A stretch of 64,000 nt of DNA from CAVYUC01 sp963783085 (GTDB lineage Bacteria > Bacteroidota > Bacteroidia > Bacteroidales > Prolixibacteraceae): assembly GCA_963783085.1 (NCBI GenBank), contig CAWAMJ010000002.1:372001-436000 (forward strand), in the 5' to 3' direction. Shown in pieces: positions 17,648 through 26,376 of this stretch. Within the stretch, counting starts at the first letter, position 1, and the number at the start of each line of letters is the position of its first letter. The translations under genes were made by a program, and so were the position numbers. Under the pieces are notes generated by a model. The model worked only from the letters and a program-made list of their open reading frames with translations, was not told the origin of the DNA and did no database searches.

Positions 17648-19324
17648 ATGATAAAAATTCTCGCGATAGATGATGACAAGCACAACCGGGTTGTCCTTGA
17701 AATATTTTTAAAAGTAGCATTCCCCAACATACAAATTACTGGCACACAGGCTGGACCGAAAGGTGTACAAACGGCCAGGGAACAAAATCCGGACGTTATT
17801 ATCGTTGGCGGCTCCACCGCAAAAGCTGATGGTTTAAAAGTGTGCGAACTTCTAAAAAAGGAAGGCATTACAAAAGATATCCCGATTATTTTTACGTCTG
17901 CTTATCCTGAAAATGGCAGGCTGAAAGAACAAGCAATCCGGGCAGGTGCAGAGGGTATTTTGCCACATCCTTTTAACGAGGTTGAACTTATTTCGCAGGT
18001 CAACGCTCTGGTTAACCTTAAAAAAGCTGTTTCAGCCGCGCGTAACCAGCAGGAACTGATGGAATTTGCCGCTGGTATTTCCGCCGGGTTAACCGATGTT
18101 TCACCACAACTGATTACCGAAAAAATAGAAGAAACACTTGAGAAAACAGGCCGCCTGGCCGCTGCCGATCGGGCTTTCCTTTATTTGTTCAGGGAGAAAA
18201 TCAGCCTCCGGGAAAACGCTTTCGAATGGTGCGACTCGTCCATTGAACCTGTTGCAGCAATTTCATCAGATATTCCTCTGGCACATCATTCCTGGTGGAT
18301 GAACAAATTCAGAAACAACGATTACGTTTTTCTGGGCCAGCCGGAAAAAAACCCGAAAGAAAATTTCGCCGAAAACAATTTTCTGACGTCTCAAAAAATG
18401 AAATCGGTACTGGCAGTGCCGGTTTACACAGGTAAAGGGCTGGTTGGCTTCATGGGATTAAATTCGTTGGGGGAAAACCGCTGGAAAGAGTTTCACATTC
18501 AATTCATGAAAATTATTTCCAGCGCTTTATGCAGTTCTGTTATTGCAGCCAGCCGCCAAAATAAGCTGATACAAGCCAAAGAAAAAGCAGAAGAAAGCGA
18601 CCGTTTGAAATCGGCATTTTTGGTGAATATGAGTCACGATATCCGAACCCCCATGAACGGAATCCTTGGTTTTGTTGATTTGTTGCGAAACCCCGAACTT
18701 TCCGGCGAAGAGCAAAAACAATATGCCGATTATGTAAAAACAAGCAGCGAACGCCTGCTAAACACGGTCAGCGATATCATAGAAATTTCGAAAATAGAAT
18801 CGGGCCAGGCGCCATTAATCTATTCCATCGAAAATGCGAATGAAATTATGCATTATTTGCACCGTTCCCTGTTGCCGGAAGCGGAAGAAAAAGGCCTGAC
18901 ACTTATACTCGACGAAACCTGCGGAAGAGCTTCAACCGACCAAACGTTTATAAAAACCGATAAAATGAAGTTGCTGGCGGTGCTGAAAAAACTGGTGCAA
19001 AATGCCATTCAGTTTAACGAAAAAGGCGCCGTTGAACTGGCGTTTGAGGTTAAAAACGAAAACATTGTATTTTGCATCAGCGACTCGGGCCCCGAAATCG
19101 ACGGCGAACGTTTTAACGCTGCATTTAACCGTTTTGCACCGGTTCATCCCGGCGTAAACGGACAGTTTGAAAATTCGGTGCTGAGCCCGGCCATCACCCG
19201 CGCATATGCTGAATTGCTGCACGGGCAAATGTGGGTGGAATCAGAAGCCGGAAAAGGCAACAATATTTACTTCTCATTGAATCACGATTCTGTTATCCCT
19301 AAAAAGTATCACCATGAAAGATGA
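17648..19324 (+). CDS. REC-GAF-HisKA protein with degenerate receiver and ATPase (pseudo-kinase)
   Basis: A 558-residue soluble protein: receiver (about 1-122), GAF-like domain (about 140-300), HisKA with H330 in NMSHDIRTPMNG, and an ATPase-like domain (about 395-546). The receiver keeps D8-D10 but has Gly at position 54, where the phospho-Asp belongs (IIVGGSTAKADG), and His107 in place of the conserved Lys (LPHPF). The ATPase domain keeps an N-box Asn (LVQNAIQFNEKG), but G1 reads DSGPEI instead of DxGxG and the G2 glycines are absent. It may therefore be a phosphotransfer or allosteric partner, not an active kinase. It overlaps the next gene, a receiver with intact residues, by 11 nt. Confidence 0.88.
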   Translation: MIKILAIDDDKHNRVVLEIFLKVAFPNIQITGTQAGPKGVQTAREQNPDVIIVGGSTAKADGLKVCELLKKEGITKDIPIIFTSAYPENGRLKEQAIRAGAEGILPHPFNEVELISQVNALVNLKKAVSAARNQQELMEFAAGISAGLTDVSPQLITEKIEETLEKTGRLAAADRAFLYLFREKISLRENAFEWCDSSIEPVAAISSDIPLAHHSWWMNKFRNNDYVFLGQPEKNPKENFAENNFLTSQKMKSVLAVPVYTGKGLVGFMGLNSLGENRWKEFHIQFMKIISSALCSSVIAASRQNKLIQAKEKAEESDRLKSAFLVNMSHDIRTPMNGILGFVDLLRNPELSGEEQKQYADYVKTSSERLLNTVSDIIEISKIESGQAPLIYSIENANEIMHYLHRSLLPEAEEKGLTLILDETCGRASTDQTFIKTDKMKLLAVLKKLVQNAIQFNEKGAVELAFEVKNENIVFCISDSGPEIDGERFNAAFNRFAPVHPGVNGQFENSVLSPAITRAYAELLHGQMWVESEAGKGNNIYFSLNHDSVIPKKYHHER

Positions 19325-19712
19325 ATTGAAACACCGGCCGGTAGTTCTCGTTGCTGAAGACGACGACATCAGTTATGCTTACCTCGAGGTTTTGCTCTCG
19401 TTTGAAAACTGTGTCATTATGCGAACCACCGATGGTGAACAAACAGTGGAGACGGTAAAAAACCATCCGGAAATTGAACTGGTGCTGATGGATTTGCGCA
19501 TGCCGGTTATGGACGGAATCGCAGCTACCTACGAAATACGCAGCTTTAACAAAAAGATTCCAATCATCGCGCAAACGGCATACGTTTTCGAAAGCGACCA
19601 AATTGAAGCCATCAATGCAGGTTGCAGTGAATACATTTCGAAACCCGTCCGAAAAAACGAGTTCCTGAAAAAAATAAGAAAATACCTGGATTCCTGCACC
19701 TTTGATTGCTAA
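19314..19712 (+). CDS. Stand-alone response regulator receiver
   Basis: A 132-residue single-domain receiver. The acidic pocket is AEDDD, the phospho-acceptor Asp lies in LVLMDLRMPVMDG, the switch Thr in IAQTAY, and the Lys in ISKPVRKNEF. No output domain follows, so it acts by protein contact or phosphotransfer. Its ATG lies inside the end of the preceding gene (11-nt overlap in another frame), implying translational coupling. With the two kinase genes before it, this makes a possible phosphorelay. Confidence 0.93.
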   Translation: MKDELKHRPVVLVAEDDDISYAYLEVLLSFENCVIMRTTDGEQTVETVKNHPEIELVLMDLRMPVMDGIAATYEIRSFNKKIPIIAQTAYVFESDQIEAINAGCSEYISKPVRKNEFLKKIRKYLDSCTFDC

Positions 19713-19859
19713 ACCGCTTGTTGTACCTGAACGGGTTTCAAAAAATATCCGGATGTACGCCTGTCCGTTTTTCCCTGAACAGGAAAGAATCCTGCTGAAA
19801 TAACAAAATGTAAATTCATTTTCATTTATTTTGCGGTTAAACATTCTAAAACCTGAAAT

Positions 19860-21587
19860 ATGAAAATCATTTTTACATTACTTCTTATCGCAGCTACGTT
19901 CTCATTAACAGCGCAAACGCGCGAAAAAGCATTCGAAATCAACGAAAAACTTGGCCGCGGGATCAACTATGGAAACATGTTCGAAGCCCCGTCGGAAAAT
20001 GAATGGGGAAACCCGTGGAAACCAGAATATGCGGGAGTTATTGCCGGTTTAGGATTTAATCACGTTCGCATTCCCATTCGGTGGGAACCTGCGGAACGCA
20101 GTTCGTCAGTGCCTCCGTACAACATTTACAGTACGTTTTTGAACCGAATCAAACAGGTGGTGGATTCAGCATTGAATAACGGACTGTATGCAATAATCAA
20201 CATGCACCATCACGAAGCGTTGTATGATGACCCGGCCGGACAGAAAGACCGCTTCCTCTCGATGTGGGGCCAGATTTCAGAATTTTTCAAAGATTATCCG
20301 GACAGTTTATTGTTCGAAATCCTGAATGAACCGCACGGTAATTTAACCGCTGACAAATGGAACGAATTGATTCCTGAAGTTCTGGATACCATCCGCATAA
20401 ATAACCCGGACAGGATCGTCATGATTGGAATGCCTGAATACGGCGGGCTTGGCGGATTGCCGTCGCTCGAAATTCCGGACGACGAAAACATCATATTAAC
20501 CGTTCATTATTACAATCCGTTTCAGTTCACCCACCAGGGCGCCGAATGGGTTGGCGGCGATGCCGATACCTGGCTCGGAACAAAATGGAACGATACGGAA
20601 ACTGAGCGTGAAGTGATGCGTCAGGAATTTGCTCCACTGCGCGCTGTCAGCGAACAATATAATATCCCAGTTCACATTGGGGAATTTGGGGCATACAGCA
20701 AAGCAGACATGACTTCGCGCGCCAAATGGACTACGTTTCTTTCGAGGTATTTCGAAAAACTTGGCTGGAGTTGGGCGTACTGGGAATTTAGCGCCGGTTT
20801 CGGAATTTACAATCCACAAAACAAAACATTTAACGAAGAACTGGTAAATGCGCTGCTGCACAATAAAATGCCCGACCCGGCCCGTTATGAGGGCGCCCCA
20901 ATTTATACTTCCAACTTTCAAACATCGAACGATGGCTGGAACCTGAGCACAAACAATTCGGCTTCGGCTGCCCTGAACAGGGAAAATAATTCGCTGAACA
21001 TCAGCATTAACAACGCAGGCGCCGAAGGCTGGCACATTCAACTGGTGAAAAACAACATTGCTTTGCAGGCAGGTAAAAAATACCGCTACTCGTTTAAAGC
21101 CAAAGCCGGCGCTGCACGCAGCCTCACAACGTATATCGGGATGAACAGCTCGCCATGGTCTGCGTACAGCGGTTATTTTTCAGCAACAATTGGCGATACA
21201 CTTGCGGTATATACATTTGTTTTCGATGCGGCGCAAACCGATAATGCCGCGCGTATCGTTTTCGATTTGGGACTTTCTGACGCTGATGTCACCGTTACCG
21301 ATATTCAACTGGAGGAGGTTGTGCTGGTTCCGCCGTCAAAAGCCGGTTTTACTGAACGGTTCAAAACAAGTGCCTATCCGAATCCGGTAAAAGATAAATT
21401 AATAGTCAACAACCTGGATGAATTCAAAAAAATAGCAATTCTGAATATCCGGGGCTCGGTTGTCATTTCCGGCACGTTGCAAAACTACACCAACAACATT
21501 AATTTGGAGAATCTCTCTCCCGGAATGTATTTTCTGCAGTTGAGCGGTCAAAACAAAACACATTCAATTAAAATTTTGAAAAGATAG
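19860..21587 (+). CDS. Secreted GH5 endoglucanase with CBM and T9SS sorting domain
   Basis: A 575-residue protein with a Sec signal peptide (cleavage near LTAQ-TR). The GH5 domain (about 23-335) has acid/base Glu157 in LFEILNEPHG and nucleophile Glu275 in VHIGEFGAY, with HHHE and an HYY motif lining the cleft. A beta-sandwich similar to CBM4/9-type modules follows (about 345-485). The C-terminus (about 500-575) is a type A T9SS signal: YPNPVKDKL, then NLSPGMYFLQL and a final KILKR. It would be exported and surface-attached or released to cut beta-glucan or mannan; the substrate is not certain. Single gene, ended by a hairpin terminator shared with cydB. Confidence 0.94.
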   Translation: MKIIFTLLLIAATFSLTAQTREKAFEINEKLGRGINYGNMFEAPSENEWGNPWKPEYAGVIAGLGFNHVRIPIRWEPAERSSSVPPYNIYSTFLNRIKQVVDSALNNGLYAIINMHHHEALYDDPAGQKDRFLSMWGQISEFFKDYPDSLLFEILNEPHGNLTADKWNELIPEVLDTIRINNPDRIVMIGMPEYGGLGGLPSLEIPDDENIILTVHYYNPFQFTHQGAEWVGGDADTWLGTKWNDTETEREVMRQEFAPLRAVSEQYNIPVHIGEFGAYSKADMTSRAKWTTFLSRYFEKLGWSWAYWEFSAGFGIYNPQNKTFNEELVNALLHNKMPDPARYEGAPIYTSNFQTSNDGWNLSTNNSASAALNRENNSLNISINNAGAEGWHIQLVKNNIALQAGKKYRYSFKAKAGAARSLTTYIGMNSSPWSAYSGYFSATIGDTLAVYTFVFDAAQTDNAARIVFDLGLSDADVTVTDIQLEEVVLVPPSKAGFTERFKTSAYPNPVKDKLIVNNLDEFKKIAILNIRGSVVISGTLQNYTNNINLENLSPGMYFLQLSGQNKTHSIKILKR

Positions 21588-21603
21588 AAGGTGATACAAT
21601 GTT

Positions 21604-21640
21604 AAAAAAACAGGGCGACTTAAAAGGCGCCCTGATTTTT
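21604..21640. terminator. Bidirectional terminator between GH5 and cydB
   Basis: CAGGGCG (21611-21617) pairs with CGCCCTG (21628-21634) over a 10-nt loop. An A-run lies on the left and a T-run on the right, so it works for both convergent genes. Confidence 0.85.
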
Positions 21641-21690
21641 TGTTCATTTTCCGGATGGAATGCACCGGCAGAGGAACTACCTTTTTAAAA

Positions 21691-22689
21691 CTAAACTTCT
21701 TTGTTAAACTTAAATGTTTTGTACAAATATGCAATCGACGGAAAGATAATCAACACACCCACCACCAGTGCAATCAGCAAATAAAACTGTGTTTGATGCG
21801 GTGCTGCCGCATTTTGAATGGTGACGTTTTGCCCATCTTTAATCCGCACCAGCACCGGAAGTTGAATAGCAAACCAACCCAAAACAATCATTGTGGTTTG
21901 AAATCCGGCCACAATCCGTACCAGGTTTGGCTTTCTCTTGTCGAGGTTCATCCAGAGAACAGGCAAAGCCAGTGTTGCTAAAACAATGGCCACAATGCTT
22001 GTTGGTGAATGAATGAACTCGCTCAGCAGCGGGTGCCCCTGCAATTCTGCAGTCAGAAATACCAATCCGCCGGCAATAACCAGCAGCACAATTAAAATTT
22101 TCGCCACTTTCGAGAATGCCTGAATCTGCTTGTTCTCTTCTGCCTCGCCGAGCGTGTAAATATTGGCCAGGAAGGAAAACAGCATCACCATAAAAATGCC
22201 GAGGCTAAAACAAAACAGGTTAAACCACGGATGAATATAAATGCGAAAAAAACCCAGACTGAAATCCAGGGTTGCCTCGCCCAAAATAATCCCGCCAACG
22301 GTTACGCCAAGAAAAAAAGTAGTCATCAGACTTGAATACCGGAAAATGAACGAATAAATGGCCCTTGGCCGCTCCTCTTCAATATCGTAATGCCGAAAAG
22401 TAAAAGCCGAACCGCGAAGGATTATACCGATCAACGTCAGCAAAACAGGAATATGAAAAATGGTAAGAATGGTGGTGTAAACCGGAGGAAAACCGACGAA
22501 TAAAATCACGATTACCAAAATCAGCCACATGTGGTTTGCTTCCCAAACCGGCGCAATTGCTTTTGCCACAATTTCAGAATCTTTGTCTTTGGAAATCAGT
22601 TCCAGGATTCCGCCGCCAAAATCGGCCCCGCCAAGCAAAACATAGAGCAGCAGTGAAATGGAAAGTATTGTGAAAATTATTTCAGTCAT
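21691..22689 (-). CDS. cydB: Cytochrome bd-type quinol oxidase subunit II
   Basis: A 332-residue inner-membrane protein with about eight to nine TM helices. It begins MTEIIFTILSISLLLYVLLGG with the conserved GGADFGGGILE, and has the WEANHMWLI region near residues 48-56, both typical of CydB/CioB. It pairs with CydA, encoded just upstream, to form a high-affinity terminal oxidase. Its start overlaps the end of cydA by 8 nt, so translation is coupled. No CydX-like small ORF was noticed after it. Confidence 0.95.
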   Translation of the reverse strand: MTEIIFTILSISLLLYVLLGGADFGGGILELISKDKDSEIVAKAIAPVWEANHMWLILVIVILFVGFPPVYTTILTIFHIPVLLTLIGIILRGSAFTFRHYDIEEERPRAIYSFIFRYSSLMTTFFLGVTVGGIILGEATLDFSLGFFRIYIHPWFNLFCFSLGIFMVMLFSFLANIYTLGEAEENKQIQAFSKVAKILIVLLVIAGGLVFLTAELQGHPLLSEFIHSPTSIVAIVLATLALPVLWMNLDKRKPNLVRIVAGFQTTMIVLGWFAIQLPVLVRIKDGQNVTIQNAAAPHQTQFYLLIALVVGVLIIFPSIAYLYKTFKFNKEV

Positions 22690-23992
22690 TGGTTTTATAT
22701 TTTGATTGTAACATTTTAACCTGGCGCTGCAGCAACCAAATTACAATAAAACTAAGCAACAGATATACAACAGAAATGGTATAAAAAGTATATTGAATCC
22801 CGGGCATCGGAGTAAGCGAATCGCGGGTTTTCATGATGCCGTAAATAATCCAGGGCTGCCGTCCCACTTCGGTGACCATCCACCCGAATTCGATGGCCAG
22901 GAATCCCAGCGGTGTGGCAATTACCAGCAGTTTCAGCCACCAGCGCTTTTCGAGCCAGTGTTTCCATTTGAACGACCCTGCCAGAAAAATAATGCCAGTC
23001 AGCATCAGGAACATGCCAATGGCAACCATCAGTTGAAAGGAAAAATGAACCACCGGCACCGACGGCCATTCGTCTTCCGGAAATTCTTCCAGTCCCGTTA
23101 CTTCAGATGTAAAATCGCCGTGTGCCAGAAAACTCAGAAATCCCGGAATTTTAATGGCATAGTCCACTTTGCGTTCTTCCACATCCGGAATTCCGCCAAT
23201 GATTAACGGCGCCGATTTTTCAGTTTTAAAATGCGATTCGAAAGCCGCCAGTTTCGCAGGTTGTGTTTTTGCGACATTTTTTGCTGCATGGTCGCCGCTA
23301 AGCGGCTGGAGAATGGCGGCCACCGCCGCAAATGCCAGTGCAATGGCAATAGCGCGCCGGTGAATTTCGAGCTTGTTTTTCAAATATAAAATGGCGTGAA
23401 CCCCGGCAACTGCAAAACCGGTTGCCGAGAAAGCCGCAATTATCATATGATGTGCCTGCGCGAACCACGATTTATTAAACATGGCAGCTACCGGATCAAT
23501 GTTAATGGCCTGACCGTTCACCCAGTCAAATCCGCTGGGGGCGTTCATCCACGAATTTGCCGAAATAACGAAAATTCCGGAAAGCACCCCGGCAATTCCC
23601 ACAACGAGTCCGGTGTACAGGTGTACCCATTTATTGAGCCGATTCCAGCCATACAAAAATAAACCGATGGCAATCGCCTCCAGAAAAAAAGCGGTTCCTT
23701 CCCACGAAAAAGGCAGGCCGAAAATTGGTCCGGCATGTTTCATAAACGTGGGCCAGAGCAATCCGAGTTCAAACGAGAGCACCGTTCCCGAAACTGCGCC
23801 AACTGCAAAAAAAATGGCAACTCCTTTTGCCCATGCTTTTGCCAAATCGAGGTAAACTTCATTTTTTGTGCGCAGCCATTTCCATTCGGCCACAAACATA
23901 AACCATGGCATCACCATTCCGATGCACGCAAAAATGATATGAAAACCGAGCGAAACTCCCATCTGCAGACGGGCAGCCATAAATTCATCCAT
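22682..23992 (-). CDS. cydA: Cytochrome bd-type quinol oxidase subunit I (short Q-loop, CIO-like)
   Basis: A 436-residue membrane protein carrying the heme ligands of the bd oxidase. His18 is in SLGFHIIFAC near the N-terminus. The region WEGTAFFLEAIAIGLFLYGW holds the charged residues of the proton path, and GRQPWIIYG lies near the C-terminus. The Q-loop (around FKTEKSAPLIIGG) is short, so it belongs with the CIO/short-loop class, not the E. coli long-loop class. It oxidises quinol and reduces O2 to water at low oxygen. It is the first gene of the cydAB operon; no consensus promoter was found in the sequence before it. Confidence 0.95.
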   Translation of the reverse strand: MDEFMAARLQMGVSLGFHIIFACIGMVMPWFMFVAEWKWLRTKNEVYLDLAKAWAKGVAIFFAVGAVSGTVLSFELGLLWPTFMKHAGPIFGLPFSWEGTAFFLEAIAIGLFLYGWNRLNKWVHLYTGLVVGIAGVLSGIFVISANSWMNAPSGFDWVNGQAINIDPVAAMFNKSWFAQAHHMIIAAFSATGFAVAGVHAILYLKNKLEIHRRAIAIALAFAAVAAILQPLSGDHAAKNVAKTQPAKLAAFESHFKTEKSAPLIIGGIPDVEERKVDYAIKIPGFLSFLAHGDFTSEVTGLEEFPEDEWPSVPVVHFSFQLMVAIGMFLMLTGIIFLAGSFKWKHWLEKRWWLKLLVIATPLGFLAIEFGWMVTEVGRQPWIIYGIMKTRDSLTPMPGIQYTFYTISVVYLLLSFIVIWLLQRQVKMLQSKYKTND

Positions 23993-24084
23993 TACCGCTT
24001 GTTTAATTATTTTGCATTCTGTACACCCTTCAACATATAAAACTCAATTCGGTTTGATGGATTGATTTTTTTCTTTTTAACATC

Positions 24085-25320
24085 CCCTCGATTCCATCCG
24101 TATCATCACCGTCGGGATTGGATGGAATCCGTAATTTGAAACGAAACGGTCCAACCTTGCAGATGTTGACAGGTCGGGAGCAAACGATTGTTGGTATTTC
24201 TTGTTGAATAATTTTGCGGAAAACCATTTCAAATTTGAATTTCCAACCAACACCTGATTTTCATGGCGCATGGATTTCCAGAGCTCTTTTGAACCAACCA
24301 GTTGCGCCGTTGGATTCGCCTGGTTCATTTTCCCCCGGTTAAAACCGGGGGTTAAGCATATGAAAGACCCACCCGTTTTGCGCTTCCCCTGGATTCCATC
24401 CGTATCATCACAGTCGGGATCGGATGGAATCCGTAATTTGAAACGAAATGCAACGGCAAAGGATAAACGATGTCTCCCCGGGATTCCATCCGTATCATCA
24501 CTAGTCGGAATCGGATAGAATCCGTAATTTGAAACGAAATGGTCCAACCCTGCAAATGTTGACAGGTCGGGAGCAGGCAGAAAGCAACAGAAAAACCGTT
24601 GTCCGGGGCATATCCTTTGCCATTTGGGAGGCGGAGTTTCCAACTCTGCATTAACCGTTGGCTGAAGCACAACGGCAAAGGATAAAATGATCTCCCCGGG
24701 ATTCCATCGGTATCATTAAAGTCGGGATCGGATGGAATCCGTAATTTGAAACGAAACGGCCCAATCCTGCGGATGTTGACAGGTCGGGAGCAGGCAGAAA
24801 GCAACAGAAAAATAGTTGTTCGGAGCATATCCTTTGCCATTTGGGAGGCGGAGTTTCCAACTCTGCATTAACCGTTGGCTGAAGCACAACGGCAAAGGAT
24901 AAACGATGTCTCCCCGGGATTCCATCCGTATCATCACCGTCGGGATCGGATGGAATCCGTAATTTGAAATGAAATGGTCCAACCTTGCAGATGTTGGCAG
25001 GTCGGAAGCAAACGATTATTGGTATTTCTTGTTGAATAATTTTGCGGAAAACCATTTCAAATTTGAATTTCCAACCAACACCTGATTTTCATGGCGCATG
25101 GATTTCCAGAGCTCTTTTGAACCAACCAGTTGCGCCGTTGGATTCGCCTGGTCCATTTTCCCCCGGTTAAAACCGGGGGTTAAGCATATGAAAGACCCAC
25201 CCGTTTTGCGCTTCCCCGGGATTCCATCCGTATCTTCACCGTCAGGATCGGATGGAATCCGTAATTTGAAACGAAATGGTTCAACCCTGCAAATGTTGAC
25301 AGGTCGGAAGGACAGGATAC
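24085..25320. repeat. Complex array of long direct repeats with six stem-loops
   Basis: A roughly 1.2-kb non-coding array. A unit of about 360 bp at 24090-24449 recurs at 24918-25277, a constant offset of 828 bp. Between them, units of 218 bp lie in tandem (24481-24698, 24699-24916). All units carry the same stem-loop: a 12-nt arm GGATTCCATCCG, an 18-19 nt loop and the complementary arm. The six copies are at 24090-24129, 24391-24432, 24481-24523, 24699-24740, 24917-24958 and 25219-25260. The loop reads about TATCATCACCGTCGGGAT, with small changes. The long unit also has a second hairpin, CCCCCGGTT/AACCGGGGG, at 24332-24351 and 25160-25179. Open frames across it exist in several registers and look non-coding. 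It lies between cydA and the toxin-antitoxin genes. Confidence 0.9.
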
Positions 25321-25450
25321 AGGTTGACAAAAAATGGTATATTATTATGTTACCGCCAAGCAACAAATATGTATTCATTACAGAATTTTTGCACGTATCC
25401 GGATTTAGATTGTATCTTGTATTTAAAAATAAAAACAAGATAATGAAGCT

Positions 25451-25699
25451 ATGAACAAAAAATTAACACTGACAATAGAGCATACCGTTATTGAGAAAGC
25501 AAAAAAATATGCCAGCTCAAAAGGAAGAAGTTTATCTGATATTATTGAAAACTATTTGAAGGTTATAACAAAAGAAGAATCGGTTGAGAAAATTGAATTA
25601 ACCCCAATCGTTAAATCACTAAAAGGCTCTTTTAAAGCTCCAAAGAATTTTGATTACAAAAACGAACTCACAAAACGATTGTCTGAAAAATATCTTTAA
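25451..25699 (+). CDS. DUF6364-type antitoxin
   Basis: An 82-residue protein with a ribbon-helix-helix-like N-terminus (KKLTLTIEHTVIEKAKKYA, then SKGRSLSDIIENYLK) and an acidic/basic tail, matching DUF6364 antitoxins that pair with PIN toxins. It is expected to bind its own promoter and the toxin. It precedes the frameshifted PIN gene by 3 nt. Composition is AT-rich compared with cydAB. Confidence 0.8.
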   Translation: MNKKLTLTIEHTVIEKAKKYASSKGRSLSDIIENYLKVITKEESVEKIELTPIVKSLKGSFKAPKNFDYKNELTKRLSEKYL

Positions 25700-25702
25700 C
25701 CT

Positions 25703-26130
25703 ATGAAAAAAGTTCTTTTGGACACTGACGTTATTTAGATTTCTTTTTTGACAGAAAACCATTTTCAGATAACGCTGCAATAATATTGTCCCTCTGTGAA
25801 TCAAAGGAAATAAAAGGATATATTACTTCTGTAATAATCAGTAATGTATATTATTTATTGAGGCAAACTTCCACACATGATAAAGTTATTGAAAAGCTGA
25901 TTCAGCTTATTGGAATAACTGAAGTACTTACGACCGATAAAAATGCAATTACACAAGCGTTAAATTCAAACTTTAAGGACTTTGAGGATGCATTACAGAA
26001 TTATTCAGCCATTGTGAATGGAGAAGTGGACTTAATTGTCACCAGGAACGTTAAGGATTTCAAGAACAGTGAATTAGGAGTAATGACACCTGAGAATTAT
26101 ATTAAAACAATAGGCACCAGCCGTTTATAA
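25703..26130 (+). pseudogene. PIN-domain toxin, broken by a one-base deletion
   Basis: The ATG at 25703 starts MKKVLLDTDVI, the first acidic strand of a VapC-like PIN ribonuclease, and then meets TAG at 25736-25738. Adding one T in the T-run just before this stop restores LDFFFDRKPFSDNA and joins the rest of the domain, which is open to 26130. The restored protein would be about 142 residues with the usual later features (NVYYLLRQ, DFEDALQNY, VTRNVKDF). As read, only an 11-residue peptide is made from this start; an internal start at 25786 would lack the first catalytic Asp. The toxin is therefore probably inactive, while the antitoxin is intact. Confidence 0.85.
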
Positions 26131-26349
26131 AAAGGATTTCTTGCGGCACGCAGTGCCAGGTCCCGCTACCATGAAAAAAGATGACTTGAGCGGATGACCC
26201 ATGAGCTGCGCATCTGCTACCTTGCGGCCAACCTCCTGTATTGTGTTGCATCAAAACAAATCATCAACCAGAACCTGCGGCATCGTCCAACTATCTTTTA
26301 TCCTTCATTTTATTCAGAGCTATTCTGTCAGGCATTCGGCTAAAAAATG

Positions 26350-26357
26350 TATATTTG
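26350..26357 (+). promoter_or_regulatory. -7 element before the ImmA/IrrE gene
   Basis: TATATTTG fits the Bacteroidota -7 consensus and lies 19 nt before the TTG start at 26377. The -33 region is weak (TCTG at 26324-26327, 22 nt away). The short predicted leader supports the TTG start. Confidence 0.45.
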
Positions 26358-26376
26358 AAAAAAATAGATTGAATTC

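Noticed and set aside
17648..19324. Frameshift or assembly error as the cause of the degenerate kinase domain
   Set aside because: The reading frame is continuous and the flanking conserved segments are in frame; the changed positions are separate substitutions.
24085..25320. CRISPR array
   Set aside because: Units are hundreds of bp with no short identical repeats separated by unique spacers, and no cas gene is present.
24077..25438. Several overlapping open frames in the first repeat array
   Set aside because: The same peptide motifs recur in all registers because the DNA is repeated; there is no start context, and the hairpin arms are translated as part of the supposed protein.
26194..26343. 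A 49-codon open frame between the PIN pseudogene and the ImmA gene
   Set aside because: No family resemblance, and it ends right before the -7 element of the next gene; it may be a remnant but cannot be supported.
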